Below are positions 26,823-37,753 of a stretch of DNA of 64,000 nucleotides, piece by piece. The stretch's first letter is position 1, and each line of letters starts with the position of its first letter. The DNA is from Auanema rhodensis (taxonomy: Eukaryota; Nematoda; Chromadorea; Rhabditida; Rhabditidae). A program made the translations under genes and the position numbers. The notes below the pieces were generated by a model, which was not told the DNA's origin, searched no databases, and worked only from the letters and a program-made list of their open reading frames with translations. The DNA lies in contig OZ059897.1 of assembly GCA_964057225.1 (NCBI GenBank), forward strand, positions 6,758,001-6,822,000, given 5' to 3'.

Positions 26823-28785
26823 TCAGATAAGCTTATGCTTTCTTTTCTTTTGAAATGGTGATGAGGTAGATGCTGGACATTGTTGATTAGCATTATTCAA
26901 GATTGAATTCTTGTATCTGTTATAGAGTGGTAAGATGAATTCAGATTTAGCTGTTTCCCAAGCTCTGAAAAAATAAGTTTTACAGGTTTATGAAAAAAGG
27001 TTGAAAAGTTTAAAAATAAGTTCTAACCTGTCACGGATACCAAGAACATCTTTATTACTTTCCACTTCTTCTTCAATTGAATTGTATCGTGAATCAGAAA
27101 TAAGTTTCAATGAGATACTCATTGCTTCTGAAAATTAAGAAAAAAAGAGATTTTTGATCTTCTCGGTGATCGAAAAAAAAGTTTCAAATACCTTCAACGA
27201 CAGCTCGGACATGAGTGGCAATGTTGTTAGTATCTTGACCACATCTAGCGATTGCTTGCTGCATAATATTGACCCAAACCTATAGTGAAAAAAGTTTTTT
27301 TTCAATCAAAATTTGAAATTCAATACCTGGTCCTTCTCATCTACTGGTTCAGATATGTCAAAGTCTTTCTTAGCGGGCTGAACACTGTTAGGAATACCGG
27401 CAGCTCTGAATGGCTGTGGCTCAGATGTAATTGGTCCAAATCTGAAACGAATTATCACATAAATAAGGAAAAACAGATGAATGAGCTAATACCCAGATTC
27501 AGGGGCTGGTTGGAATGTTTCATGGGAAGGGATTTGAACAATATGAGCACTAGTATAAGCAGCAACAATGACTTCAATCATACCTTCTAATCCAAGAGCA
27601 TAACGACCCGTTTTGAAATGAACTAAAAGAAATAAAAAAATGTTAATTATATGTAATAAAGAGAAATAGAAGTAGAAGAAGAAAAAGAAGAAGAAGATAT
27701 TACCGATATTTCTTTCAAAAGCGTTTTTCAAAGTTTCTTTAGCAATTCGAGCATCTCGTCCAGCAACTGTGAAAACCTTTAAATAAATTCTTTAATTTCT
27801 CTGTAATCTAAGATCGAAGGTTAATTGGTTATGAAATGACGAAAGGTGAATCTATTTCTTACACGTCTCGATATTTCTTTCAAGTGTTTGATCTTTTTTT
27901 TTATTTAAAAACATAAGATGAAAGGAAGGCTAACCTGGCGATCCTGTCTGGAGTTGACAATCAAGATGGTAGTATCACATACGGAGACATCCTACAATTA
28001 ATGAAAATCATTCGAGTATTTTTGACGATTACAAATTTTTTTCAATTTAATTATAATAAAAATATTTAAAATATATTTCATTTTCTGGTATGTTATACTC
28101 CCTCAGGGCAGTAGTAACAAAAAAAATTGACTATTGATATGCAAGTTGGAAGAACCTGTTTTGAGTGAAGTGCTAGTTTTCGAGTGAAAGTTTGAAATAG
28201 GTCAATCTTGTGTCACTTTCTATCACTACACTACATTTGGAAAAATCATTAAATGATTCGAATGTTAAGAAAAGCAATTTGATTTTCTTAAAATTAACCT
28301 GGAAATTCTGGTAACGACGTTTGAGGTTGTTTGCAAACTTTTCAATATCAACTGGAGCTCCAGGAATATTACCAATCTTGTCCACAATGGCTATGATTAT
28401 CTGTAATTGTGTGGATGAATGTGTTGTCAATCTGTCATATTCTGAATAATCCAGTCTATATATTCACATCATACTCACTTCCATATTCTTTTCTGGTTGT
28501 AGAACACAGGCTGGAGAAGTGTTACGAATACCACGAGTTACAGCTTGAAGCTGGAAGCAAAAATCTATGAAACCACAAGGTTTTGGACAATGCCAGTACC
28601 TGATTAACCTTATTAACAAGGTTTCCTCTTTCTTCATCAGTTATAACAGCTGATGGATCACATACTGGTGATGGAAGAGCAAGTCGACAGGATAATGGGT
28701 CCAGACGTGGATCAGGATAGGTTTGTGAAGTGAATTGTGAATATACAGAAGGAATGAGAAGACAAATAAAAGTAATTATAATCAT
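26823..28785 (-). CDS. Secreted MOLO1/TPM-domain protein
   Basis: Ten exons (28785-28600, 28550-28479, 28400-28299, 27991-27935, 27776-27704, 27622-27493, 27441-27327, 27279-27192, 27127-27028, 26964-26823) encode 354 residues. A signal peptide (1-16, ending SVYS) is followed by the MOLO1-type start (YPDPRLDPLSCR, then PVCDPSAVITDEERG) and the TPM-like core: ILIVNSRQDRQVFTVAGRDA and FKTGRYALGLEGMIE. C. elegans MOLO-1 is a single-pass auxiliary protein that raises gating of levamisole-type acetylcholine receptors. This protein has no second hydrophobic segment, so it should be soluble; its C-terminal 140 residues are hydrophilic and end in a basic stretch. The acceptor ATTTTTCAG sits six bases before the ATG, suggesting trans-splicing. 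It may be a paralogue rather than molo-1 itself. Confidence 0.85.
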
Positions 28786-29547
28786 AATAATCTGAAAAAT
28801 AATAAAATTTCTTTGAAAAAACATAATTAAAATGAGAATGAAAAGATTATTCAAGCTTTATGAAGTTTGATGACAGCTGTTGTAGCCATTTCAAGTAGGC
28901 TAATCTTTGGCATAAAACAGGTCAAACTGGATTTATTTTTTGAAAAAATAATTAATTTATAGTTGAACTATTAAAATAATTAGAAATAATCATTGAAAAT
29001 TAAATAAACATATATTAAAAGGTTGAAGAACTCTAATTTCATCTATTCAAAATGATTTTTGATATGGGTTGGCAGTGGATGAAAGGAGAATAGAAGGAGG
29101 AGGACAAGCTAAAAGCTTACATAATACTGAACATAAGCTTATAAGATAAATAGGAAAAAAACGAATATTTAGATAAGAAAGAAAAATTTGAAAAAGGAGA
29201 TCGAAGATGATCAATATGAATTTCTTTTGATGAATAAAACGATTTTCTATACATCGTCGTTCAACCTTCTCGTTGGATATAGTTGGTTGAAGAGAGGAGG
29301 GACATACAAGATAATGAGATGAACAGAGAGAGAGAAATAGAGAAAAAAGATAAAGAGAGAGAGAGCGAGAAAGAAAATTGTAAAGAGAGAGAGTGAAAAA
29401 GCGAAGAGACTGTATGAACATTTAGAGAGAATAAGAGAATGATATCAATAAAGATTTGATTTTATAGTTAATGATCTCTTCTTCTAAAACTGTAGGATAC
29501 CACCGAGGTGGAGTGAAAAGAACATGGGATGAAAGGTGATAATGATA
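28786..29547. other. Spacer between MOLO1 gene and inverted repeat
   Basis: The + strand is purine-rich, with GA-type stretches at about 29,320-29,400. No gene was recognised. The stretch ends at the left breakpoint of the unc-93 inverted repeat. Confidence 0.6.
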
Positions 29548-30259
29548 GATGTGGATTAGGTGTAGCTCAAATAGGTTTTGTTGGAACATCTTTTGGAATA
29601 TCAGATGCTGTATGCTCACTAGTATTCGGACCATTAATCAAACTTTTTGGACGAATGCCATTATTTGTTTTTGGAGCAGTTGTTAATCTATTGATGCTTC
29701 TAACGTTAATGGTAATAGATAGATATAGGTCGCTTAAGAAACTTCTTAATGCAACTGAATCTTAGATTTGGCCTGTAAATCCAGCTGATACTGCGATCTT
29801 CTACGTTGTAGCATGTGTGTGGGGAATGGCCGACGGAGTTTGGAATACACAAATCAGTGGTATATCTTTGAAGAACAATGAAAAACAGTTTCAACCCAAT
29901 TATCTAGGATATTGGGTAGCTCTTGTTGGTCGACAATCATTAGATTTTGCATTCACTAAGTATCGCCTGTGGGAGTCATTTGGAATGGCTCTAGGTTTCG
30001 TGATGATGAGATTAGTATCTGTTCAAGTGTACCTGTACATCTCAACAGGATTTCTATTATTTGGAATGGCTGGCTATACAATTATAGAGAATTATGATAA
30101 ACTCATGGTAAACTCATGACATATATGCTGCAATAAGTTTAAAAACAATACAAATTTCAGTCATACATCACACAAATGTTTGGTGTTTGCATTCCAAGTC
30201 CAAGAAAACAAGCTGTTATATCGATGGATCAATCACTTTTGAGTCATACTACAGAGTAA
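29548..30259 (+). pseudogene. unc-93: 5'-truncated copy of unc-93 (inverted duplicate)
   Basis: The copy carries the last four coding exons of unc-93 on the + strand: 29548-29711 (first 10 bases missing), 29766-29859, 29908-30107 and 30161-30259, ending in the same TAA. Reading frame and splice sites are intact. It lacks everything upstream, including the start, the cytosolic N-terminus and most membrane segments, so on its own it cannot make UNC-93. If transcribed it would be complementary to unc-93 mRNA expressed from the opposite strand. Confidence 0.93.
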
Positions 30260-30510
30260 TATCTGTTTCAAAACTTTTGTTGCAAATGTTTTTTTTTAAA
30301 ATTAAAATTATACGGGTTTAACTTATATATAATTACATATATAGTTATAATATTATTAATATTATTATATATTTTATAATAAAATTTTTGTATTTTTATT
30401 TTGAAACATTGTATAATGCTTCTATAATATTGTCTTAACTAACGATCTCTGTTGAACTAATTTTGACAAAAAAAAATTTCGAGAACGACACATAGATGAA
30501 CTCAAACTAA
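29548..30510 (+). repeat. Left arm of 963-base inverted repeat
   Basis: This arm is the reverse complement of 31906-32868: position p pairs with 62416-p throughout, with no net length change. Only one mismatch was noticed, in a T-run/A-run near 30297. It covers three complete exons, part of a fourth, all their introns, the stop codon, 3' flank and poly(A) signal of unc-93. The left breakpoint falls 10 bases inside an unc-93 exon. Identity in introns and 3' flank means the duplication is recent, under gene conversion, or an assembly product. Confidence 0.95.
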
Positions 30511-30569
30511 TGGGATGAAACAGAGCGTGTCAATCAATTGACGTGACGATATTCAGATATTCAGCACGA

Positions 30570-30675
30570 TTCGGTCTACAGATCTTGCTGATCCACGAGA
30601 AAATCTAGCAAGTTTGAGTAAAATTCTGATGACAAAAGGAGATTTGGGTTTTCAAATAACATCATCAATAATAGG
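30570..30675 (+). pseudogene. Exon-like fragment, possibly from a thioesterase-like gene
   Basis: After GATATTCAG one + strand frame is open for about 35 codons (STDLADPRENLASL, then TKGDLGFQITSSIIG) and ends at a GTAAAA donor. Its ending resembles the first strand of small hotdog thioesterases. The matching downstream exons appear on the opposite strand at 31298-31640, so the source gene seems to have been split and inverted. The family assignment is tentative. Confidence 0.3.
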
Positions 30676-31118
30676 TAAAATGCCGTTCTAACGCACCTTT
30701 TCGCCATCCTCAATTTCTGTATTTTCAAGCCATTTTAAGGCTTATTTTCATTTATTTTGTGTCTCAACTGTTCGAAAATGTCTCATTTTTAACAATTTTC
30801 AAAAATGACCAAAAGGTCGAAATGAGAGAAAAACTATGGTCGAAATGGTCGAAAAGTGCGCTAACAATTTTGGATAAAAATACACTATTAAAAGACAAAA
30901 TTTGTGAAATATCTGAAGCCATTAACCAACTATGAAATCGAAAAGCTTGTTAATGTGTTAGAAATCAAAAATTTTCATGTAATCTTTATGAGAGACACAG
31001 AAATACCCTCCACTCATACCCTCCACTCATAAGCAACTTGGGGGCCGAAAGGTCTAATGGAAAATTTCGCGATTCATATACATAAAATAAAGACAATATA
31101 CACATCATTAAATCAGAT

Positions 31119-31286
31119 ATGGCGAACGTTGATGACATGGGCTTGCTGGATGAGAACTCGATTCTTGCGGAGAATGTGAGCGGGGATGAAGTGTTAGAGG
31201 AAAGGGGTGATGGTGATGGGGATCGTGGTGAGATTGGATTATTCAACAATTATTCAAAGAAAAGAAATCATAAATTACTTATTTGA
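31119..31286 (+). CDS. Short acidic open frame in the loop (candidate)
   Basis: An ATG-started frame of 55 codons, Asp/Glu/Gly-rich (starting MANVDDMGLLDENSILAENV) and basic at the end. It is GC-balanced relative to the surrounding DNA, which suggests coding origin. It has no recognisable domain. It may be a displaced exon or part of an old mobile element. Confidence 0.2.
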   Translation: MANVDDMGLLDENSILAENVSGDEVLEERGDGDGDRGEIGLFNNYSKKRNHKLLI

Positions 31287-31297
31287 CTGATCTTTTC

Positions 31298-31640
31298 TCA
31301 AACAAGAGTGATATATTCTTTAAGGATTTCGATTCCCTCAGCGAATAGTATACCTTTTTGATCCAATTTTGAATTAAGTTCCCATTGAACGATGCACTCT
31401 TTTCCAATTTTCAGCTTTTTTTTGAACGTAATTTCCTAATAAAACACTCATTATATTCATATTACAAAAAATAACACATATCTTAACCAAGCCCGAAAAT
31501 CGTCCTAAATTCATCTTCAGCTCAGCAACCAAACTCATCGCAGTCTTTGGACGATTGATTCCTTTTAAGGCAACCGAGTTATCAATGAATTCAGACCGGA
31601 AGTTCACGACAAATAAAGAAGTTGTCGTGAACTTCCGGTC
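31298..31640 (-). pseudogene. Fragment of a possible hotdog-fold thioesterase gene
   Basis: Two minus-strand exon-like segments join across a GTTAAG...TTATTAG intron (31436-31487). The first reads FIDNSVALKGINRPK and AMSLVAELKMN; the second (31435-31298) reads LEITFKKKLKIGKE, then GILFAEGIEILKE, and ends in TGA. The order LIDN helix, MNxTF strand, KIGKE and AEG strand resembles ACOT13/PaaI-type thioesterases, but similarity is judged by eye only. The 5' part runs into a hairpin that inverts and repeats its first 46 bases. No complete reading frame or start exists, so it is probably dead. Confidence 0.35.
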
Positions 31641-31667
31641 AGAATTCATTGATAACTCGGTTGCCTT
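31567..31667. repeat. Short hairpin, 46-base arms
   Basis: 31567-31612 and 31622-31667 are reverse complements with one mismatch and a 9-base loop. The arms contain coding-like sequence (on the minus strand FRSEFIDNSVAL), so this is a small inverted duplication of an exon end rather than a terminator. It lies off-centre inside the loop of the larger inverted repeat. Confidence 0.92.
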
Positions 31668-31905
31668 AGAAGGGCTCAATCTCCCTCTCGTTGAAGCCAA
31701 TATTTTCAGCATTCAGATCACCCAATCCGAGAATTTGAGCCAACAGAGATAACTAGATGATAATGATTCACAGCAATGAACTTACTAGAAATACTACAAA
31801 TACAAGTATTTGTATTGCGAATCAGTACTTTTATTTTGAAATTTAAGTTTCCTATGAACATGATCGAATTATATATTTACAAATTTTTGGAGATTTTGGG
31901 AGTTG

Positions 31906-32868
31906 TTAGTTTGAGTTCATCTATGTGTCGTTCTCGAAATTTTTTTTTGTCAAAATTAGTTCAACAGAGATCGTTAGTTAAGACAATATTATAGAAGCAT
32001 TATACAATGTTTCAAAATAAAAATACAAAAATTTTATTATAAAATATATAATAATATTAATAATATTATAACTATATATGTAATTATATATAAGTTAAAC
32101 CCGTATAATTTTAATTTAAAAAAAAAACATTTGCAACAAAAGTTTTGAAACAGATATTACTCTGTAGTATGACTCAAAAGTGATTGATCCATCGATATAA
32201 CAGCTTGTTTTCTTGGACTTGGAATGCAAACACCAAACATTTGTGTGATGTATGACTGAAATTTGTATTGTTTTTAAACTTATTGCAGCATATATGTCAT
32301 GAGTTTACCATGAGTTTATCATAATTCTCTATAATTGTATAGCCAGCCATTCCAAATAATAGAAATCCTGTTGAGATGTACAGGTACACTTGAACAGATA
32401 CTAATCTCATCATCACGAAACCTAGAGCCATTCCAAATGACTCCCACAGGCGATACTTAGTGAATGCAAAATCTAATGATTGTCGACCAACAAGAGCTAC
32501 CCAATATCCTAGATAATTGGGTTGAAACTGTTTTTCATTGTTCTTCAAAGATATACCACTGATTTGTGTATTCCAAACTCCGTCGGCCATTCCCCACACA
32601 CATGCTACAACGTAGAAGATCGCAGTATCAGCTGGATTTACAGGCCAAATCTAAGATTCAGTTGCATTAAGAAGTTTCTTAAGCGACCTATATCTATCTA
32701 TTACCATTAACGTTAGAAGCATCAATAGATTAACAACTGCTCCAAAAACAAATAATGGCATTCGTCCAAAAAGTTTGATTAATGGTCCGAATACTAGTGA
32801 GCATACAGCATCTGATATTCCAAAAGATGTTCCAACAAAACCTATTTGAGCTACACCTAATCCACATC
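31906..32868 (-). repeat. Right arm of 963-base inverted repeat
   Basis: This is the reverse complement of 29548-30510. It includes the 3' part of the intact unc-93 gene, its stop (32157-32159) and a poly(A) signal (AATAAA on the minus strand at 32033-32038). The arm therefore overlaps a functional gene and is probably the original copy. Confidence 0.95.
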
Positions 32869-33227
32869 CAACAAATGCCTTAAATTATATTGAATTAATT
32901 TGATAAAAATCTCACTGTAATAGCATACTTTAGTGAATAATCCAACGAAAAATGCTTTTCCAATCCCATTAAACATAGTTAACGGTACTAAGAGCATTAC
33001 CCGTATACTTTTAAAGTTTTTCCAAGTTAATTGTAGAATTAAAGGATTAAATTGAGGAGCTTTGTTTCTAAATTTAATTCAAATTCACTGAATTACTAGT
33101 TAAGCTTACCTGTTCATTACATCTTTTGTTAAAGCATTTAAGAACATAGATAAGATCATAACAGCTACTACAGCACAGGCAAGATATGCCAAACAAACTA
33201 AAATGCAAATCATAATAAGTTCTTTCA

Positions 33228-33258
<31 letters not shown>

Positions 33259-35568
33259 GCTCTCTCTCTCTCTCTTTCACTCTTTTTTCTCTCTTTATCT
33301 ATATCTGTGGTAATCTTACCAGCTACTAAAACTCTTTCAGGTGGTCGTTTCAAGTTTTCTGTAGCTCTGGTCGATAAATCTGTCGCATTCATTGGAAACA
33401 TATGACCACATCTGGAAGAAAAATAACATTTTAAATTATTTTAAGAAGCAAAAAATGCTTTTCGTACGTTTTATCAACGGCATCTTCAATATCATATTGA
33501 CGAATTGCAGCTGTAAGTATACTTGATGATAAAAAGTTTCCAATTACTTGTCCTAAGTGAACAATCATTGAGAAATATCCGAAAAACCTGTAAAATCACT
33601 AATTATTCAGAAATTTGCTATAATAATTTTTTTTTAATTTCAATATCGATGAATTGAATGCATATAGAATATGATGTTACCGGAAAATTACAGCGTTTGG
33701 CGATTCATAGTTGATTTTCGCATATTTAAGGCCCATTTCAATGATATAAGCACACTCAGCTCCCCACAGACAAGAACCAGCTGCTCCCAAAAGAACTGAC
33801 ACAGGAATCATTGAAAAATAACTGAAACAAACGTGATTTGAGAAAGAAATAAGAAAAAAACTGAGCATGACCCATGTATAATAGGAACATTTTGATTGGA
33901 AAAAAGTATTTGCATACAACCGCTCTGCTCGTCAATATTTTCAAAAGCAAACATGGTTCACGTAAGGTTCACGTGGTTTTTAATTTGAAATGTTCACGTG
34001 TAAAATTTACAAAAAATCAACTTTTTTAAGTAAAAATGTGAAAAGAAATAAGAAACTTACGTGGGACGTATATTAACACTCATATAAATAACATAAACAC
34101 ACATAGCACTAATTAGTGTAAGTTTACATCCCAAACGATTAATCATGAATGTTGGAATGAACAGTGAAGATATGGCTAATGTTACATACATCACTCTATA
34201 ATATATAATATTGAAAATATATAATATAGTTAAGAGATATACACTAAACTATCAGCTCCAAGTTCAGCATTGATTGTTGTTTGTAAATTTTGTAATCCAT
34301 TAAAAGCGGTGAATAAAAATAGGAATGATAATGAAATAATCCATAAGTTAGCCTAAATATAGATGATATAGTTAAAGTTTTATATATTGAGAGTAATAAT
34401 TGTGATTCAATGGTACCTTTATCTTTTGCATTGTCTTCATATTTCTACGACGTTCAGCTGGAGTTTCTTGGGCTATTCGTCTTTTTCGAATAATTTTCTT
34501 TACAAATTCTTGACTATAACATGATAAGCTTTAGTTAGAAAAGCATTTAAAGATCAACCTGTAGACATTAGCATCAAGAGTAGTATCATGATCAACACTA
34601 CTCATGAGAGATTGCATTGTGACAAGACGATCACGACGATTAACGCGACGACGACTCCCATGCACAGGGCAGTAAGGATCATATTCAGGTAGTCGCTCTT
34701 TCTAAATTTTTAATTTTACATGATCAGGGAAAATTTGGAAGAATGATAAAGAGAACAAGAGAGAGAGAGAGGGAGAAAGAGAGAGTTAAATAGAGAGGAA
34801 GATATATGAAGAAAGGGATATAGAGAAATAATGTGTGTATTTACTTCAGTTGGACATTCCATTTTCAAATCGTCCTCTATTGATGGTCCACGGAATAAAT
34901 AACTACTAAAAACATATAAATATTATAATTTATCATTAAAGTATCAAGATATATACCATTTTTCTGGTTTTACATCACTTGGATGTTTCTTGATTCGTCC
35001 AATTTCTCGAAATGAGAATGGTTTTTGTGTTTGAAAATACTCTTTAGGTCTAAAAATATATAATTTTTTTCAACTGTATCTATTATAATCAATATAACTC
35101 TACATTATACAATATTCTGTTAATGGAAGTTCCTGTATGTCTAGTGTTCGGATCAGCAGAGTCGGAGTGTCTTTTCTCTTTGAAATTGCTCCAATTTTTT
35201 GCAGAACATTCATGGATACTTTACGTAATGAATCAAGTGCAGGTGATCTGAATAATAATATATTATCAGTAATTTGGTATGCTATATGCTATGTGATTGC
35301 TATGCTTACTAACTTGCTTCGTCGTTTTCTTTCACGCTCTTGGTGGTGTCGTTCAACTTCTTCCGCTAATTCGACTTTGCCTAGACCTAAGGCTTGCAAA
35401 TCAGCTTCATCGAGTCCCAAGACAATCTGAGATAAAAAGAAGATTCATATTTTGTTCTCGTTGTTGATTGGAAACCTCAGAATCAACTCTACTTGTACGT
35501 GATGGAGACTTTGAGCGACGAGTCGTTCGCTCATTCTCCATCATGTCCCAGGCATTCGAATCGGCCAT
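32157..35568 (-). CDS. unc-93: UNC-93, two-pore potassium channel regulatory subunit
   Basis: Eighteen exons (35568-35476, 35426-35314, 35247-35104, 35049-34957, 34905-34845, 34701-34559, 34513-34417, 34352-34243, 34195-34061, 33821-33681, 33587-33468, 33411-33320, 33197-33110, 33067-32929, 32878-32705, 32650-32557, 32508-32309, 32255-32157) give 711 residues, close to the 705 of C. elegans UNC-93. A hydrophilic N-terminus of about 248 residues precedes many membrane segments. UNC-93-family hallmarks include FNGLQNLQTTIN, GAAGSCLWGAECAYI, ADGVWNTQIS and YRLWESFGMALG. In C. elegans UNC-93 works with the SUP-9 channel and SUP-10 in muscle. Intron 16 (32509-32556) is 48 bases, in frame and stop-free, so retention would insert 16 residues. 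A TTTTAG acceptor at 35714 lies upstream of the ATG. The last exons are duplicated in inverted orientation nearby. Confidence 0.92.
33233..33278. repeat. (CT)n tract in an unc-93 intron
   Basis: An imperfect CT-rich microsatellite lies between unc-93 exons 12 and 13. Arg-Glu frames over it on the minus strand are artefacts. Confidence 0.85.
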
Positions 35569-37753
35569 GTTTTCCTTCTGATTCTACTCGTTGTCGCCGT
35601 CGTCGTTGTCGTAAAAGTGTACGTAGTTGTTTTTCAAATGATCGACGCAAGACTGAGTTCAAAGAATCGGTGTACAGTGTGGAATTTCAAACATATTCAG
35701 TAATGGAGTGAATCTAAAATTAAATAGGAACAACAGGTTACAATGAAAACAATAACATATAATTAGATATATACATATATTATAATTATATAAGTATATG
35801 TATATAAAAGAAAAAGAAAAAAAGCAACTAATTGGATCATTTAAACTTTTTTTTTCATATAAACAACATAACGAATAAAATTCAAACAATAGATTCTATT
35901 CTTACCGTTTTACTATTAGTTAGAATTACTAAGAGAATTAACTATATGTATATGTAATGATAATATATAATATTATATAGTATATAACAATTATTTTCAA
36001 AAGATATATATCCATTGAGCTATACTATCAAACTGCTGAAGTGCACAATGACATGGCTGAACAGATATACGAACACGATATACGAGATATGTTAGCAAAA
36101 ACGTTTAGAAATTAGAAGATTGAAAAAAGAAAATGAGCAAGAAATAAGGGTGGGAGGTGAACGAGGCGTAACCTACGAAATTCGAAAATCAGTGCTAGCT
36201 AAGAGACGAGCAGGCCGGCGATAGAGATGAAGAAGCTTTAAGGTTGTACAACACACAAATCCAAGACATTGGCAGATTGTGATGCGAAGCTCAGAGAGAA
36301 ACAGCTGGTTGATGATTCTACCTCTCTATATCCATCTTTCTATCTCATTCAGTCTTTATGTCCTATATCCTCCTGCTTCGACCTGATCTATCCCTTTACG
36401 TAATGATATGTGTAAATTCAAAGTTTCTCGATATTCTGTAATATAAGTCTTTATAAAGATAAATGACATATAAAGCTTATTATTAAATATTTATAATCAA
36501 TTTCTATAGAAAATAATAATTTTTATAAAAATAATAATATTAGTTTTAGAAACAAATGATCTTTGATAATATTTTTAAATTTCCATTACACATAAAAGAA
36601 AAAATAAAAATTTATGTTTTTTCAGATAATCATTTGGAACGGCGATTAAGCTTTTCTTCATCATCATCATCTTCTTCTTCTTTCAAATTTTTATATTTGA
36701 ACTAATTTATATTGGAGTTCGTAAGCAATTACCCTGTATGAATAGCCTGAATAGTTTAAGTTTTTACTCTCATTTCTAAGTTGTTCTTTTAAGTTTTGAA
36801 AAAAATAACCTCCCAATATGTTCTTTAATATTATAATGAAATAATTGTTAATATATTATGTATTATTACGAATGAAATGTAAATTGTCTCTCGATTACCT
36901 ACCTAATACTAGCGTAACTGTAATCAGTCAATTCTCGTGTCTCTATCTAGTTTCTATATTCATCTAGAACCAGATTTAGCTATAAGAAAATGGCATCAGC
37001 ACACATTAACTATATGTTATATGTGTATTGTCTTCTCACACAAATTATCAGACTGATCAGCTTGTTAAAATCTTGATCATTATACTGTTAGACTTACTTA
37101 CTCTTATTATTTCATCAGTCATAAAAATGTTTGTAAAAGAATGTGAAGAATGAACAACTTGGAATGGAGAAAGGTAGAGAGATAGAGATAGAGAGAGAAA
37201 GAAAGAGAGAGAGAGAATGAAAGAAAAAGAGAGAGAGAAAAAAAAGAGAAAGAGATGTCTACATACTGACTAATCCATCAAAAAATGGAATTATGTATGA
37301 GCCAAGGAGCTGGTCATGTGAGAATTGAAGAAAAAAACAAATAAATCAGATTAATTGTTGTCTTTTTGTCGTTTTTTTCACTAACTTCGACCAAATTAAT
37401 TCGATCGGATGAAAAAAATGGAATTGAGGAATCGACTAATTGGCTACAGTATCAGTTTGAAAAACTGCTGGAACATCATCATTACCATCATCATCATCAA
37501 GCATGTCTTAGTGACGATCAGCATCATATTCTCTTTTTTACATGATTGTCTAATAAACAATGAAAGGAAGAACGTGTTCCCATTAATCATCTGAAGTCAA
37601 AACAGCAGCAGCCAGCCTCTTCATGACGCCCAACGGCACTACTTGCTCGACTTGCCGGTTCAGCCCCCTTTTTCCTCCAGTGCCCATCCATACTTCACTC
37701 CTAATCAGTCTACCTATTCCAGCTGGTCAGCAACTACTACTCCTATTTCAATT
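35569..37753. other. Divergent upstream region of unc-93 and the cysteine-rich gene
   Basis: The unc-93 5' leader (to about 35713) starts here, followed by very AT-rich DNA (35,750-36,000 and 36,420-36,620), GA-rich DNA at 37,180-37,250 and AT-rich DNA. Promoters for the two divergent genes should lie here. No further gene was recognised. Confidence 0.6.

Larger units (their letters stand above)
30511..31905. other. Loop of the inverted repeat, a mosaic of gene fragments
   Basis: This 1395-base loop separates the two unc-93 arms. It holds an exon-like fragment on the + strand (30570-30675), a low-complexity stretch with repeated GGTCGAAA motifs (30,790-30,860), a tandem 12-base repeat (CCCTCCACTCAT twice, about 31,008-31,031), a 55-codon acidic frame (31119-31286), minus-strand exon-like segments (31298-31640) and a 46-base-arm hairpin. 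It looks like rearranged debris rather than one functional unit. Confidence 0.7.

Noticed and set aside
31555-31752. 65-codon plus-strand frame in the inverted-repeat loop
   Set aside because: It arises because the hairpin copies the minus-strand coding piece in reverse; the remainder has no independent support.
29548-32868. Interpretation of the inverted repeat as a DNA transposon
   Set aside because: Arms are unc-93 exons and introns, no transposase was recognised in the loop, and no target-site duplication is visible at the outer edges.
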